Assembly (NCBI GenBank): GCA_052388455.1
Contig: JBQTIA010000123.1
Span: 1 to 17,888 of the forward strand
Direction of reading: 5' to 3'
From: CAZSNH01 sp052388455
Lineage (GTDB): Bacteria > Pseudomonadota > Alphaproteobacteria > Rhizobiales > Hyphomicrobiaceae
DNA length: 17,888 nt
A program made the position numbers and the translations under genes. A model generated the notes under the pieces. The model saw nothing but the letters and a program-made list of their open reading frames with translations, was not told the DNA's origin and ran no database searches. Shown one piece after another: positions 6,877 through 14,030 of this stretch (position 1 is its first letter; every line of letters starts with the position of its first letter).

Positions 6877-7500
6877 ATGGCACATCTCAACATCGACAAG
6901 CTGCGCACGGCGAAGATCGAGGCCGAGCCCTATCTCTACACCATCGTGCCGGGATTTCTTTCCCCCGACACCGTGAAGCGCATCAACGCCACCTATCCAA
7001 AAATCGAGAAGGGCGGCTCCTATCCGGTCGAGATGCTCGATGAAAACATGGCGATCAAAGAAGTCATCGCAGAGCTCGACGGTCCTGAGTTTGAACATGT
7101 GATCGAGGATCGCTTCTCGGTCGCGCTCAAGGATCGTCCGAAGATGTACTCGCTGCGCGGCTACACGCGCGCCAAGGACGGTCAGATCCACACCGACAGC
7201 AAGGACAAGATCATCACCGTCCTGCTCTATCTCAACGACAACTGGCAGCAGCCGGGCGGACGTCTGCGAATCCTCAAGAATGGCCACGATGTCGATGATT
7301 TCGTCGCCGAAGTGCCGCCGGACCAGGGCACGCTCCTGGTCTTCAAGCGCTCCGACAACTCCTGGCACGGCCATCATCCCTTCGAGGGACAGCGCCGCTC
7401 GCTGCAGATGAACTGGATGACGACGGAAGGCTCGCTCGGCTGGCACAAGTTCCGGCACACGATCTCGGCGGCGGTCAAGAAGCTGACCACGGCCGGCTGA
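6877..7500 (+). CDS. 2OG-Fe(II) oxygenase family protein
   Basis: A 207-aa single-domain protein of the prolyl-4-hydroxylase/SM-20-like type. Iron ligands are visible as His105 and Asp107 (QIHTDSKD) and a distal His164 (NSWHGHHPF). Arg173 or Arg174 (GQRRSLQMNW) would bind 2-oxoglutarate. The strand sequence ITVLLYLNDNW and the turn PGGRLRIL are typical of the jelly-roll core. These enzymes couple 2-oxoglutarate decarboxylation to hydroxylation of a protein, sugar or small molecule. The substrate here is unknown. The start ATG 6877 has GAGG a few bases before it; the in-frame extension to 6658 overlaps the ELM1 gene and is not protein-like. It is followed after three bases by the CPBP gene, so the two are probably co-transcribed. 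Confidence 0.88.
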   Translation: MAHLNIDKLRTAKIEAEPYLYTIVPGFLSPDTVKRINATYPKIEKGGSYPVEMLDENMAIKEVIAELDGPEFEHVIEDRFSVALKDRPKMYSLRGYTRAKDGQIHTDSKDKIITVLLYLNDNWQQPGGRLRILKNGHDVDDFVAEVPPDQGTLLVFKRSDNSWHGHHPFEGQRRSLQMNWMTTEGSLGWHKFRHTISAAVKKLTTAG

Positions 7501-7503
7501 GAC

Positions 7504-8280
7504 GTGGCGCGGTGCCTCAGCGAATATTTCGCACTCGGACCGACTGAGGCAGGCCCGCTGACGGCGGGCGGTACGCTTGCGGCGGATGCCGCAGGGTCGG
7601 GTCGCGATCCGCCGCTGCGACCGGTCACGCCTGCCCGCCGGCTCTGGCTGCTGCTCGAAATGGCCGCGCTGTTCGGCGCCGCGCCGCTCGCCATGCACCT
7701 CGCCGTGCACGGAGAGCGCGTGCCGCTGTTTCTGGCCCTGATGCCGGTGCTGGCGCTGGCACTCGTGCTGCTGGCGGCCGATCCGACGTTTCATCTGACG
7801 AAGGAGGCCTGTCGCCGGCCCGGATGGCGGGCGGTGCTCTCGATTCTCGTGATGTTCTTGGTGCTGGGCGGCGCCACCGCGGCGTGGACGGCGTGGACGC
7901 ATCCGGACTGGTTTCTCGAGTTTCCTCGGCGGAGGCCGGAGACGTATCAGCGGGTGCTGCTCGTCTATCCATTGATGAGCGTCGCGGCGCAGGAACTCGT
8001 CTACAGGACCTTCTATTTTCACCGCTACGGGCCGCTGTTCGGAGAGCGGCGCTGGCTCGGCATCGTCGTCAATGGGGTGCTGTTCGGCTTCGGGCATATC
8101 GTCGTCGGCACGACGTTCGCGGTTCTGGCGACCACGGCGACGGGGCTTCTGTTCGCCATGCGCTACGCCGCAACGCGGTCCTTCTGGGCCGTATTCATAG
8201 AGCACACGCTGTGGGGCTGGCTGGTCTTCACCGTCGGCCTCGGCCGTTACTTCTTCACCGGCATACCCTTCGTCCGCTGA
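7504..8280 (+). CDS. CPBP-family intramembrane metalloprotease (CAAX-protease-like)
   Basis: A 258-aa membrane protein with about six hydrophobic segments, beginning near residue 47. CPBP proteases cleave within or near membranes. The family motifs are present with variation: AQELVYR at 162-168 (the first Glu of EExxxR is Gln163, Glu164 and Arg168 kept), FGFGH at 194-198 with His198, and EHTLWG at 233-238 with His234 but Gly in place of the usual Asn. The proposed start is GTG 7504, three bases after the oxygenase stop. The first about 45 residues are soluble and poorly conserved in style, so a later start is possible. Gln163 and Gly238 leave catalytic activity open. Confidence 0.82.
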   Translation: MARCLSEYFALGPTEAGPLTAGGTLAADAAGSGRDPPLRPVTPARRLWLLLEMAALFGAAPLAMHLAVHGERVPLFLALMPVLALALVLLAADPTFHLTKEACRRPGWRAVLSILVMFLVLGGATAAWTAWTHPDWFLEFPRRRPETYQRVLLVYPLMSVAAQELVYRTFYFHRYGPLFGERRWLGIVVNGVLFGFGHIVVGTTFAVLATTATGLLFAMRYAATRSFWAVFIEHTLWGWLVFTVGLGRYFFTGIPFVR

Positions 8281-8346
8281 GCGGCCGGCGGAGGCCATCG
8301 CATCGTTCGCGTCCAGCGGCGTGCGTCTGCGGCCAGACATGCGAAA

Positions 8347-8376
8347 GGCGCGGGCGCATCGACGTGCGCCCGCGCC
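8347..8376. terminator. Stem-loop between convergent genes
   Basis: GGCGCGGGCGCA and TGCGCCCGCGCC form a perfect 12-bp GC stem with a 6-base loop, between the end of the CPBP gene (8280) and the end of the minus-strand secreted-protein gene (8399). It has no long T-run on either side, but its place and strength fit a bidirectional terminator. Confidence 0.6.
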
Positions 8377-8398
8377 AATCACAATCATGCGGCCGCGT

Positions 8399-8746
8399 TC
8401 AGTCGTGGATGCCGCGATACTTTTCGCCGTAGAGCGTCGCGTCGTGGAAGCGGCGCATGGTCGAATTGTCGAGGTAATTGCCGAAGTCGCGGATGTTGGG
8501 ATGGCTCAAGCGGAAGTCCACCGAGCAGTGGCGGCACTTCTGTGAGTTGCGATGCTTGTGCGGCTTATAGGGAATGTCGCGCACGTGATAGGGCTCGGGA
8601 ACGTAGGCGCAGGTCGTCACGCCGCTCGGCTGCATCCAGCACACCCAGTCGTCGCTGCGACCGGCGGCGCTCGACGGGGTTGAAAACGCGAATGTGCAGG
8701 TCGTCGCGAGTGCGAGCGCACTCGCCAGGATTGATGTTCTACGCAT
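8399..8746 (-). CDS. Small secreted protein with four cysteines, unknown function
   Basis: A 115-aa protein with a clear Sec signal peptide: MRR, a hydrophobic run (SILASALALATTCTFAF), then a likely cleavage near SSA-AG at about residue 27. I chose ATG 8746 because GGAGG lies nine bases upstream; a TTG three codons earlier is less likely. The mature part has Cys36, Cys46, Cys71 and Cys74, the last two as CRHC, plus many His, Arg and Tyr residues (YKPHKHRNSQKCRHC). This could support disulfides or metal binding in the periplasm. I do not recognise a family. It is transcribed alone and converges on the CPBP gene. Confidence 0.72.
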   Translation of the reverse strand: MRRTSILASALALATTCTFAFSTPSSAAGRSDDWVCWMQPSGVTTCAYVPEPYHVRDIPYKPHKHRNSQKCRHCSVDFRLSHPNIRDFGNYLDNSTMRRFHDATLYGEKYRGIHD

Positions 8747-9098
8747 TGTTACCAACCTCCCGCGCTCCGGAGCGGAGGGCCGAAGCGTCCAATTGTGAAT
8801 AATCAGCCGCGCAGCCCCCCGCCAATTCCGCTGGGGCCACCCGGTGGTCAGACACTACAGATATGGGGAGCCAGGACAATTCATAACTGCGTTGACAGTT
8901 TACGAAGGTGCCGACGGAAGTGCCGGGTGCGCCAGGGTTTTCAGAGATTGAAAAACTTGAGCTTTTTCAGTCGGACGTTCGCGCGCTCGGTATGCCCCAC
9001 CCGTCCGGCCAGCGCCGTTGAGCCGGCCCGAGGGATCGGATAGAAGGCGCTCAACCCGTTCACAGAGAACCGTTTTCCAATTGAAAGAGGCGCCCCCG
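8747..9098. other. Divergent intergenic region before ettA
   Basis: A 352-base gap between the divergent secreted-protein gene and ettA. I see no convincing gene. It holds a TTGACA hexamer near 8893-8898 without a good -10, and a TGAAAAA/TTTTTCA inverted repeat at 8949-8969 (7-base arms, 7-base loop) that could be an operator or an attenuator-like hairpin. The ettA ribosome site GAGG lies just before 9091. Confidence 0.4.
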
Positions 9099-10763
9099 AT
9101 GGCCGCAGCCCACCAGTACGTCTTCCACATGCACAAGCTCTCCAAGACCTATCCGGGCGGCAAGCAGGTGCTGAAGGATATTTCCCTTTCGTTCCTGCCC
9201 GGCGCCAAGATCGGCGTCGTCGGCCTCAACGGCTCGGGCAAGTCCACGCTGCTCAAGATCATGGCCGGTACCGTCGATGATTTCATCGGCGAGGCGAAGC
9301 CGGCCGAAGGAATTCGCGTCGGCTACCTGCCGCAGGAGCCGGAGCTCGATTCCGAAAAAAACGTGCTCGGCAACGCCATGGAAGGCGTCGCGGAGAAAAA
9401 GGCCATTCTCGACCGCTACAACGAGATCGCCGCCAACTACTCGGAGGAAACCGCCGACGAGATGACGGCGCTGCAGGATCAGATCGACGCCAACAATCTC
9501 TGGGATCTCGACGCGCAGGTCGAGCAGGCGCTCGACGCACTGCGCTGCCCGCCGGGAGAGTCGGCGGTGACGAAGCTCTCGGGTGGCGAGAAGAGGCGCG
9601 TGGCGCTGACGCGTCTCCTGCTCTCCAAGCCCGATATCCTGCTGCTGGACGAGCCGACCAACCACCTCGACGCCGAAAGCGTCGCGTGGCTGGAAAAGTA
9701 TCTGAAGGAGTACGCCGGCTGCGTCATCCTGGTCACGCACGACCGCTACTTCCTCGACAACCTGACCGACTGGACGCTGGAATTGGACCGCGGCCAGGGC
9801 GTGCCGTGGAAGGGCAACTATTCCTCCTGGCTCGACCAGAAGGCCAAGCGCGCCGAGGCAGAGAAGGCGGCCGAAGAGGGCAAGCAGAAGACGCTTGCCC
9901 GTGAGCTGGAATGGATTCGCGCGTCTCCGAAGGCCAGGCAGGCCAAGTCGAAGGCGCGCATCACGGCCTACGAAAAACTGGTCGAGGAAGCGGGACGCGA
10001 GCAGGTGGGGCGCGCAACGATCCAACTCGCTCCCGCGCCGCGTCTCGGTGGCGTCGTCATCGAGTGCGAGGGGCTGTCGAAAGCCTACGGCGACAGGCTG
10101 CTGATCGACGGGCTCACCTTCAAGCTGCCGCCGGGCGGCATCGTCGGCGTGATCGGCCCCAACGGCGCCGGCAAGACCACCCTCTTCAAGATGCTGACCG
10201 GCAAGGAGACGCCCGACGCCGGCACGATCCGGCTCGGCAACTCGGTGAAGCTCTCCTACGTCGATCAGAGCCGTGATCACCTCGACGACAAGAAAACCGT
10301 CTGGGAGGAGATGTCCGGCGGCCTCGACATCATGAAGCTCGGCGACAAAAAGGAAGTGAACTCGCGCGCCTACTGCGGGTGGTTCAACTTCAAGGGCGCC
10401 GACCAGCAGAAAAAAGTCGGCATGCTGTCGGGCGGCGAAAGGAACCGCGTGCATCTCGCCAAGATGCTGAAGGAGGGCGGCAACCTGCTGCTCCTCGACG
10501 AGCCGACCAACGACCTCGACACCGAGACGCTCGGCGCGCTCGAAGCGGCGCTGGAAGATTTTCCCGGCTGCGCGGTGGTCATCTCACATGACCGCTTCTT
10601 CCTCGACCGCCTCGCGACGCACATCCTCGCCTTCGAAGGCGACAGCCACGTCGAGTGGTTCGAAGGTAATTTCCAGGACTACGAAGCCGACAAAAAACGC
10701 CGCCTAGGCGACGCGGCGATCGAGCCGCACCGCATCAAGTTCAAGCGGTTCGAGAGGAAGTAG
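9099..10763 (+). CDS. ettA: Energy-dependent translational throttle protein EttA (ABC-F)
   Basis: A 554-aa soluble ABC-F ATPase, the length typical of EttA. EttA binds the ribosomal E site and gates entry into elongation according to the ATP/ADP ratio. Two nucleotide-binding domains are seen: Walker A GLNGSGKST at 42-50 with signature LSGGEKRR and Walker B DILLLDEPTNHLD; then GPNGAGKTT with LSGGERNR and LLLLDEPTNDLD. Between them lies the charged linker (RAEAEKAAEEGKQKTLARE) that contacts tRNA in this family. The opening AHQYVFHMHKLSKTYPGGKQ matches EttA starts, so I use ATG 9099, with GAGG about eight bases upstream, over the longer frame from 9018. It is probably a core chromosomal gene. 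Confidence 0.96.
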   Translation: MAAAHQYVFHMHKLSKTYPGGKQVLKDISLSFLPGAKIGVVGLNGSGKSTLLKIMAGTVDDFIGEAKPAEGIRVGYLPQEPELDSEKNVLGNAMEGVAEKKAILDRYNEIAANYSEETADEMTALQDQIDANNLWDLDAQVEQALDALRCPPGESAVTKLSGGEKRRVALTRLLLSKPDILLLDEPTNHLDAESVAWLEKYLKEYAGCVILVTHDRYFLDNLTDWTLELDRGQGVPWKGNYSSWLDQKAKRAEAEKAAEEGKQKTLARELEWIRASPKARQAKSKARITAYEKLVEEAGREQVGRATIQLAPAPRLGGVVIECEGLSKAYGDRLLIDGLTFKLPPGGIVGVIGPNGAGKTTLFKMLTGKETPDAGTIRLGNSVKLSYVDQSRDHLDDKKTVWEEMSGGLDIMKLGDKKEVNSRAYCGWFNFKGADQQKKVGMLSGGERNRVHLAKMLKEGGNLLLLDEPTNDLDTETLGALEAALEDFPGCAVVISHDRFFLDRLATHILAFEGDSHVEWFEGNFQDYEADKKRRLGDAAIEPHRIKFKRFERK

Positions 10764-10806
10764 CGCGTCGTGCAGGCCTCATAGAGTAGGGCTGAATAGG
10801 CTCGGA

Positions 10807-10835
10807 GCGGTGTCAGCCGAAGCGTCTGACACCGC
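10807..10835. terminator. Stem-loop after ettA
   Basis: GCGGTGTCAG and CTGACACCGC form a perfect 10-bp stem with a 9-base loop, about 45 bases past the ettA stop. No T-run follows. It lies 38 bases before the next start codon, so it may end ettA transcription or act as an operator for the toxin-antitoxin genes. Confidence 0.45.
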
Positions 10836-10873
10836 GCGACAGTTATGCTAAGCTCATTTCAGCAGCACGCACC

Positions 10874-11167
10874 ATGGACGATGTAAATCTTAAGCTCGCC
10901 AAGGAGCACCTCGAGGATTTGATTATGCGCGCAACTCGCGGCGAAGAGGTGCGCTTCAGCGATCCCAGGCTCGGAACCGTGCGGCTCGCTCCCGTACCGA
11001 CGTTCGATGTGACAGCACCCCGCGTGACCGAGACCATGGGGCCGTTTGTGCCTCTGGCAGAAAACCGTGTGCCTGGCCGACTGAAGGGTAAAATGAGAGT
11101 TCCCGCCAGGCTCATGGAGCCGATGTCAAAAGACGAGCTTCGGGACTGGTACGGTGACGACACGTGA
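10874..11167 (+). CDS. Phd/YefM-type antitoxin (module 1)
   Basis: A 97-aa antitoxin. The N-terminal half (VNLKLAKEHLEDLIMRATRG, EEVRFSDPRLGTVRL) matches the Phd/YefM DNA-binding and dimer fold. The C-terminus (VPGRLKGKMRVP, then DELRDWYGDD) is the toxin-binding tail common in alphaproteobacteria. Its partner toxin starts at the overlapping GTG (GTGA at 11164-11167). By eye 26 of its first 40 residues are identical to the antitoxin at 13167, so the two modules are paralogues. The gene looks intact although its toxin is frameshifted. The start has no strong ribosome site. A TATGCT hexamer at 10844-10849 may be its -10. Confidence 0.85.
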   Translation: MDDVNLKLAKEHLEDLIMRATRGEEVRFSDPRLGTVRLAPVPTFDVTAPRVTETMGPFVPLAENRVPGRLKGKMRVPARLMEPMSKDELRDWYGDDT

Positions 11168-11546
11168 GATTGCTGCTCGATACCCACACCATCTTCTGGT
11201 GGCTGATCGACGAAACGTCATTGCGCCCAAAGCAGATCGCACCATTCGTGCGAGGGATTGCGAGGTTTACGTCAGCGTCGCCAGCGTTTGGGAAATGGCG
11301 ATCAAGGTAGGAGTTGGAAAGTGGCCGGAGGCCAACGATCTGGTCCGCGAGTTTGAGAAGCAGACCGCCGCCGAAGGCTTCCGCCTGCTGCAAATCTCGG
11401 GGGCGCACGCAAGGGCGGCGGGTCTGATGCAGACTGAGCACCGCGATCCCTTCGACCGCCTGATTGTGGCTCAGGCTCAGATCGAGGGGCTCACACTCGT
11501 CACCGCCGACGCCCGGCCAGCCGAACTCGGCGCCGCATGTCTGTAG
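11164..11546 (+). pseudogene. VapC-type PIN toxin (module 1), frameshifted
   Basis: From GTG 11164 the frame opens with a classic PIN start, MRLLLDTHTIFWWLIDETSL, then loses sense. The rest of the toxin continues in another frame from about 11260 (EVYVSVASVWEMAIKVGVG, then EHRDPFDRLIVAQAQIEG and VTADARP) to TAG at 11544-11546. Comparison with the paralogue at 13459 gives 56 bases where 57 are expected between LS/LR and VS, so one base is missing at about 11235-11262. Active-site acids are split between frames: Asp6 in the first, the later Glu and Asp in the second. As it stands, no full toxin can be made without frameshifting or a sequence error. The end overlaps the start of the efflux gene by 10 bases. 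Confidence 0.82.
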
Positions 11547-13081
11547 TGACCGATGAAATGAGCATCGTTCGAAACACAGGCGCCCCCCGAGCCACCCTCG
11601 CCACCTGGATCGGGCTGGCGGTGATCGCGATTCCCTGCCTGCTCTACGCCATGGACCTGACGGTGCTGGCGCTCGCCGTGCCGCAGATCACGCAGGAGCT
11701 GAGCCCCACCGCGTCTGAGCTGCTGTGGATCATGGATGTCTACGGCTTCATGGTCGCGGGCTTTCTCGTCACCATGGGCACGCTCGGCGACCGCATCGGC
11801 CGGAGGCGGCTGCTGATGTGGGGTGCGGCGGCATTCGGCATCGCGTCGGTGCTCGTCGCGCTCTCGACGAGCGCCGAGATGCTGATCGCCGCGCGTGCGC
11901 TGCAAGGCATAGCGGGGGCTACGCTCGCGCCATCGACGCTCTCCCTCATCCGCAACATGTTTCTCGACGATCGTGAGCGCACCTTGGCCGTCGGTGTGTG
12001 GGTGGCGAGCTTCTCGGCCGGCGCGGCGCTCGGGCCCGTGCTCGGCGGGCTGCTGCTGGAGCACTTCCACTGGGGTGCGATTTTCCTGATCACCGTGCCG
12101 GTGATGTTGCTTCTGCTCGTCGTTGCGCCGCGGCTGCTGCCGGAATTTCGCGATCCCGATGCCGGACGCATGGACGTTCCGAGCGCCGTGCAGTCGCTCG
12201 CCGCCGTTCTTCCGGTGATCTACGGCATCAAGCGTATTGCTGAGGGCGGCCCGCCGCTGGAGAGTGCGCTCGCCGTTGCGCTGGGTCTGGTGGCTGGAGC
12301 GCTGTTCGTGAGGCGTCAGGCGCGCCTCGCCGATCCGATGATCGACGTGCGTCTGCTGCGTACGCCGGGTCTGCGCACCGCGCTCGCGATCAACATCCTC
12401 GGGCTGTTCACGGTCTTCGCCACGTTTCTGTTCATTGCACAGTATTTGCAGCTGGTGCTCGGCATGGGTCCGCTCGAGGCCGGGCTTTGGACGGCTCCCT
12501 CGGGCATCGTGTTCGCGCTTGGATCGATCGTCACGCCGTTCGTGCTCCGGCATGCCTCGCCGGCCAGCGTTCTGATCGTGGGCTTCGTGATCGCCGCCAT
12601 CGGATTCGCGATGCTGACGCAGCTGCGTGGACAAGACGATCTCGGTTTGCTGTTCGCCGGCATGATCGTGCTGTGCATCGGGCTTGCCCCGGTTGGCGCC
12701 ATCACCACCGATCTCGTGCTGTCGTCGGCGCCGCCGGAACGCGCGGGTGCGGCATCCGCGATCTCCGAGACGAGCTTCGAGTTCGGCGCCGCAGCGGGCA
12801 TCGCGGTTCTCGGCAGCGTGTTCACGGCTGTGTATCGCCTGGCCCTCGACCCTTCGGACTTCGCCGGCGTGTCGCCCGCCGCCGCCACTGCGGCCCGCGA
12901 AAGCCTGGGGGGAGCAATGGAGGCGGTGCGTCAATTGCCATTCGACGACGGACAGCGTCTCACACGAGCGGCGCGCGAGGCTTTTGCTTTGGCCTTCGCC
13001 GTCGCCTCGGCGCTATCGGCGGCGTGCGCGCTCGGCGCTGCGGCTCTCTCGGGCACGTTGTTGCGCCGGGCCGGGGGCTGA
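11537..13081 (+). CDS. MFS efflux transporter, DHA2 (EmrB/QacA/SmvA-like) family
   Basis: A 514-aa inner-membrane drug:H+ antiporter of the 14-TM DHA2 type. The TM1 motif MDLTVLALAVPQI sits at about 39-51. Loop motif A, GTLGDRIGRRRLL, is at 81-93. An antiporter-type motif C, SAGAALGPVLGGLLLE, follows. Overall style is closest to the SmvA/LfrA/QacA group, which exports cationic biocides and dyes; the actual substrate is inferred only. The ATG at 11537 lies within the last codons of the broken VapC and has no ribosome site of its own, so translation may have been coupled; ATG 11558 is an alternative. No local TetR-type regulator is present. Two related toxin-antitoxin modules flank it. Confidence 0.9.
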   Translation: MSVVTDEMSIVRNTGAPRATLATWIGLAVIAIPCLLYAMDLTVLALAVPQITQELSPTASELLWIMDVYGFMVAGFLVTMGTLGDRIGRRRLLMWGAAAFGIASVLVALSTSAEMLIAARALQGIAGATLAPSTLSLIRNMFLDDRERTLAVGVWVASFSAGAALGPVLGGLLLEHFHWGAIFLITVPVMLLLLVVAPRLLPEFRDPDAGRMDVPSAVQSLAAVLPVIYGIKRIAEGGPPLESALAVALGLVAGALFVRRQARLADPMIDVRLLRTPGLRTALAINILGLFTVFATFLFIAQYLQLVLGMGPLEAGLWTAPSGIVFALGSIVTPFVLRHASPASVLIVGFVIAAIGFAMLTQLRGQDDLGLLFAGMIVLCIGLAPVGAITTDLVLSSAPPERAGAASAISETSFEFGAAAGIAVLGSVFTAVYRLALDPSDFAGVSPAAATAARESLGGAMEAVRQLPFDDGQRLTRAAREAFALAFAVASALSAACALGAAALSGTLLRRAGG

Positions 13082-13136
13082 TCTGGTGCAACGACAGCAT
13101 AATACCAGTCGGCTGAGGTGCAGCCCGTGCGGTATG

Positions 13137-13145
13137 TGCTATCCT
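13137..13145 (+). promoter_or_regulatory. Possible extended -10 of the second toxin-antitoxin module
   Basis: TGCTATCCT fits an extended -10 (TGn plus TATCCT). It lies 22 bases before the ATG at 13167, with GGAGG nine bases upstream of that start. No good -35 is visible. Confidence 0.3.
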
Positions 13146-13166
13146 GTGGCCTGGAGGCTGTCTGTC

Positions 13167-13462
13167 ATGGAAGACGTGACACTGAAAGAGGCTAAGGAGC
13201 GGCTCGAGGATCTCGTCGCCCGCGCCGCGCGGGGCGAGGATGTGCGCATTGTCGATCCAAAAATCGGAGCAGTGCGGTTGACGCCCATCCGCCAGCTAGA
13301 TGAGGCAGCGACACGCATCAGCGATTCCGCAGGACCATTCGTGCCGTTGAAGCAGAAGCGTGTTCCCGGGCAGCTCGAAGGGAAAATTCCGCCGCCGCAG
13401 GACGGCTTCTTCGATCCGCTGACCGAAGACGAGTTGAAGGTCAGCACGGTGACGATCGGTGA
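13167..13462 (+). pseudogene. Phd/YefM-type antitoxin (module 2), C-terminal frameshift
   Basis: Paralogue of the antitoxin at 10874: it opens MEDVTLKEAKERLEDLVARA and keeps the tail VPGQLEGKIPPP and LTEDELK. After that the frame is lost. Aligning the ends of the two genes shows 40 bases here against 41 in module 1. Restoring one base near 13440 gives a tail ending HGDDR and a TGA at 13460-13462 that overlaps the toxin GTG (GTGA), just as in the other modules. As written, translation would run on to 13781 with about 110 unrelated residues. The DNA-binding half is intact, so it may still bind DNA while its toxin-binding tail is changed. Confidence 0.75.
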
Positions 13463-13774
13463 AGCTGTTACTGGACACCCATGCCTTCGTCTGGTGGGGG
13501 CTGGACAGGCCGCAGTTGTCTCACCATGCGGCTGTCGCGATTGCAGCCGAAGTCAATCAGGTTCTCGTGAGCACTGGAACGGCCTGGGAGCTTGCGATCA
13601 AGATCGGACTGGGCAAGTGGCCCGGCGCCGAAGGCGTGATCGAGAATTTCGAGGGCGAGGTTGCGAAGGCGCAATTCGAATTGTTGCCGATCACCGTCGC
13701 TCACGTTCGGGCAGCCGGACTCTCGACGTCTGCGCATCGCGATCCGTTCGACCGGTTGTTGGTCGCTCAGTCTC

Positions 13775-13784
13775 GCATTGAGGG
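13775..13784. repeat. Left target-site duplication
   Basis: GCATTGAGGG, identical to 13909-13918, directly flanking the inserted element. Confidence 0.85.
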
Positions 13785-13908
13785 CAGGGGAATCGCATTT
13801 GGACGTAGGTTGGGTCGAGGCACGAGACCCAACAACTTTGGTCGCTCGAGTTTGTTGGGTCTCCTTCGTCGACCCAACCTACATTTCGCGCTATATGCGA
13901 TTGCCCTG
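13785..13908. mobile_element. 124-bp MITE-like non-autonomous element
   Basis: The ends are 14-bp terminal inverted repeats with one mismatch: CAGGGGAATCGCAT at 13785-13798 and ATGCGATTGCCCTG at 13895-13908. Inside are two more perfect inverted pairs: GTAGGTTGGGTCGA (13805-13818) with TCGACCCAACCTAC (13869-13882), and GAGACCCAACAA (13824-13835) with TTGTTGGGTCTC (13852-13863). Each half can also form its own TTGGGTC/GACCCAA hairpin. It codes for nothing and has a 10-bp target duplication, so it must have been moved by a transposase in trans. Ends beginning CAGGG with 8-10-bp duplications recall the ISAs1 family; that link is from memory of the family and not proven here. Confidence 0.88.
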
Positions 13909-13918
13909 GCATTGAGGG
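13909..13918. repeat. Right target-site duplication
   Basis: GCATTGAGGG, a perfect copy of 13775-13784. It joins the right end of the element to the rest of the toxin gene. Confidence 0.85.
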
Positions 13919-14030
13919 GGCGACGCTGGTCACCACAGATGCGAAACTCGTGAGCATGGACATCGATGTGCTGTGGTGAATGTCGACGGCACAGTTTGAA
14001 TATGTCTGACGAGGCCGGCTGGATCGCCCA

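Larger units (their letters stand above)
13459..13979 (+). pseudogene. VapC-type PIN toxin (module 2), split by a MITE insertion
   Basis: GTG 13459 opens MKLLLDTHAFVWWGLDRPQL and the frame stays toxin-like through SAHRDPFDRLLVAQSRIEG. There a 124-bp inverted-repeat element interrupts it. Past the element the last part reads ATLVTTDAKLVSMDIDVLW to TGA at 13977-13979. Removing the element and one copy of the 10-bp duplication restores one frame exactly (RIEG-ATLVTTDA). The insert plus duplication is 134 bp, not a multiple of three, so the current frame ends at 13953 in unrelated residues. The PIN acids in the main body (Asp6, the Glu in TAWELAIK, the Asp in HRDPFD) remain. The conserved TTDAK segment is lost, so activity is unlikely. 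Confidence 0.88.

Noticed and set aside
9060..10454. 464-codon minus-strand ORF opposite ettA
   Set aside because: Shadow of a clearly identified ABC-F gene.
11477..12934. 485-codon minus-strand ORF opposite the efflux transporter
   Set aside because: His/Arg/Gln-rich shadow of a membrane protein gene; no motif.
13980..14030. preQ1 riboswitch before queE
   Set aside because: The leader is only about 50 bases and shows no preQ1 aptamer-like hairpin with an A-rich tail.
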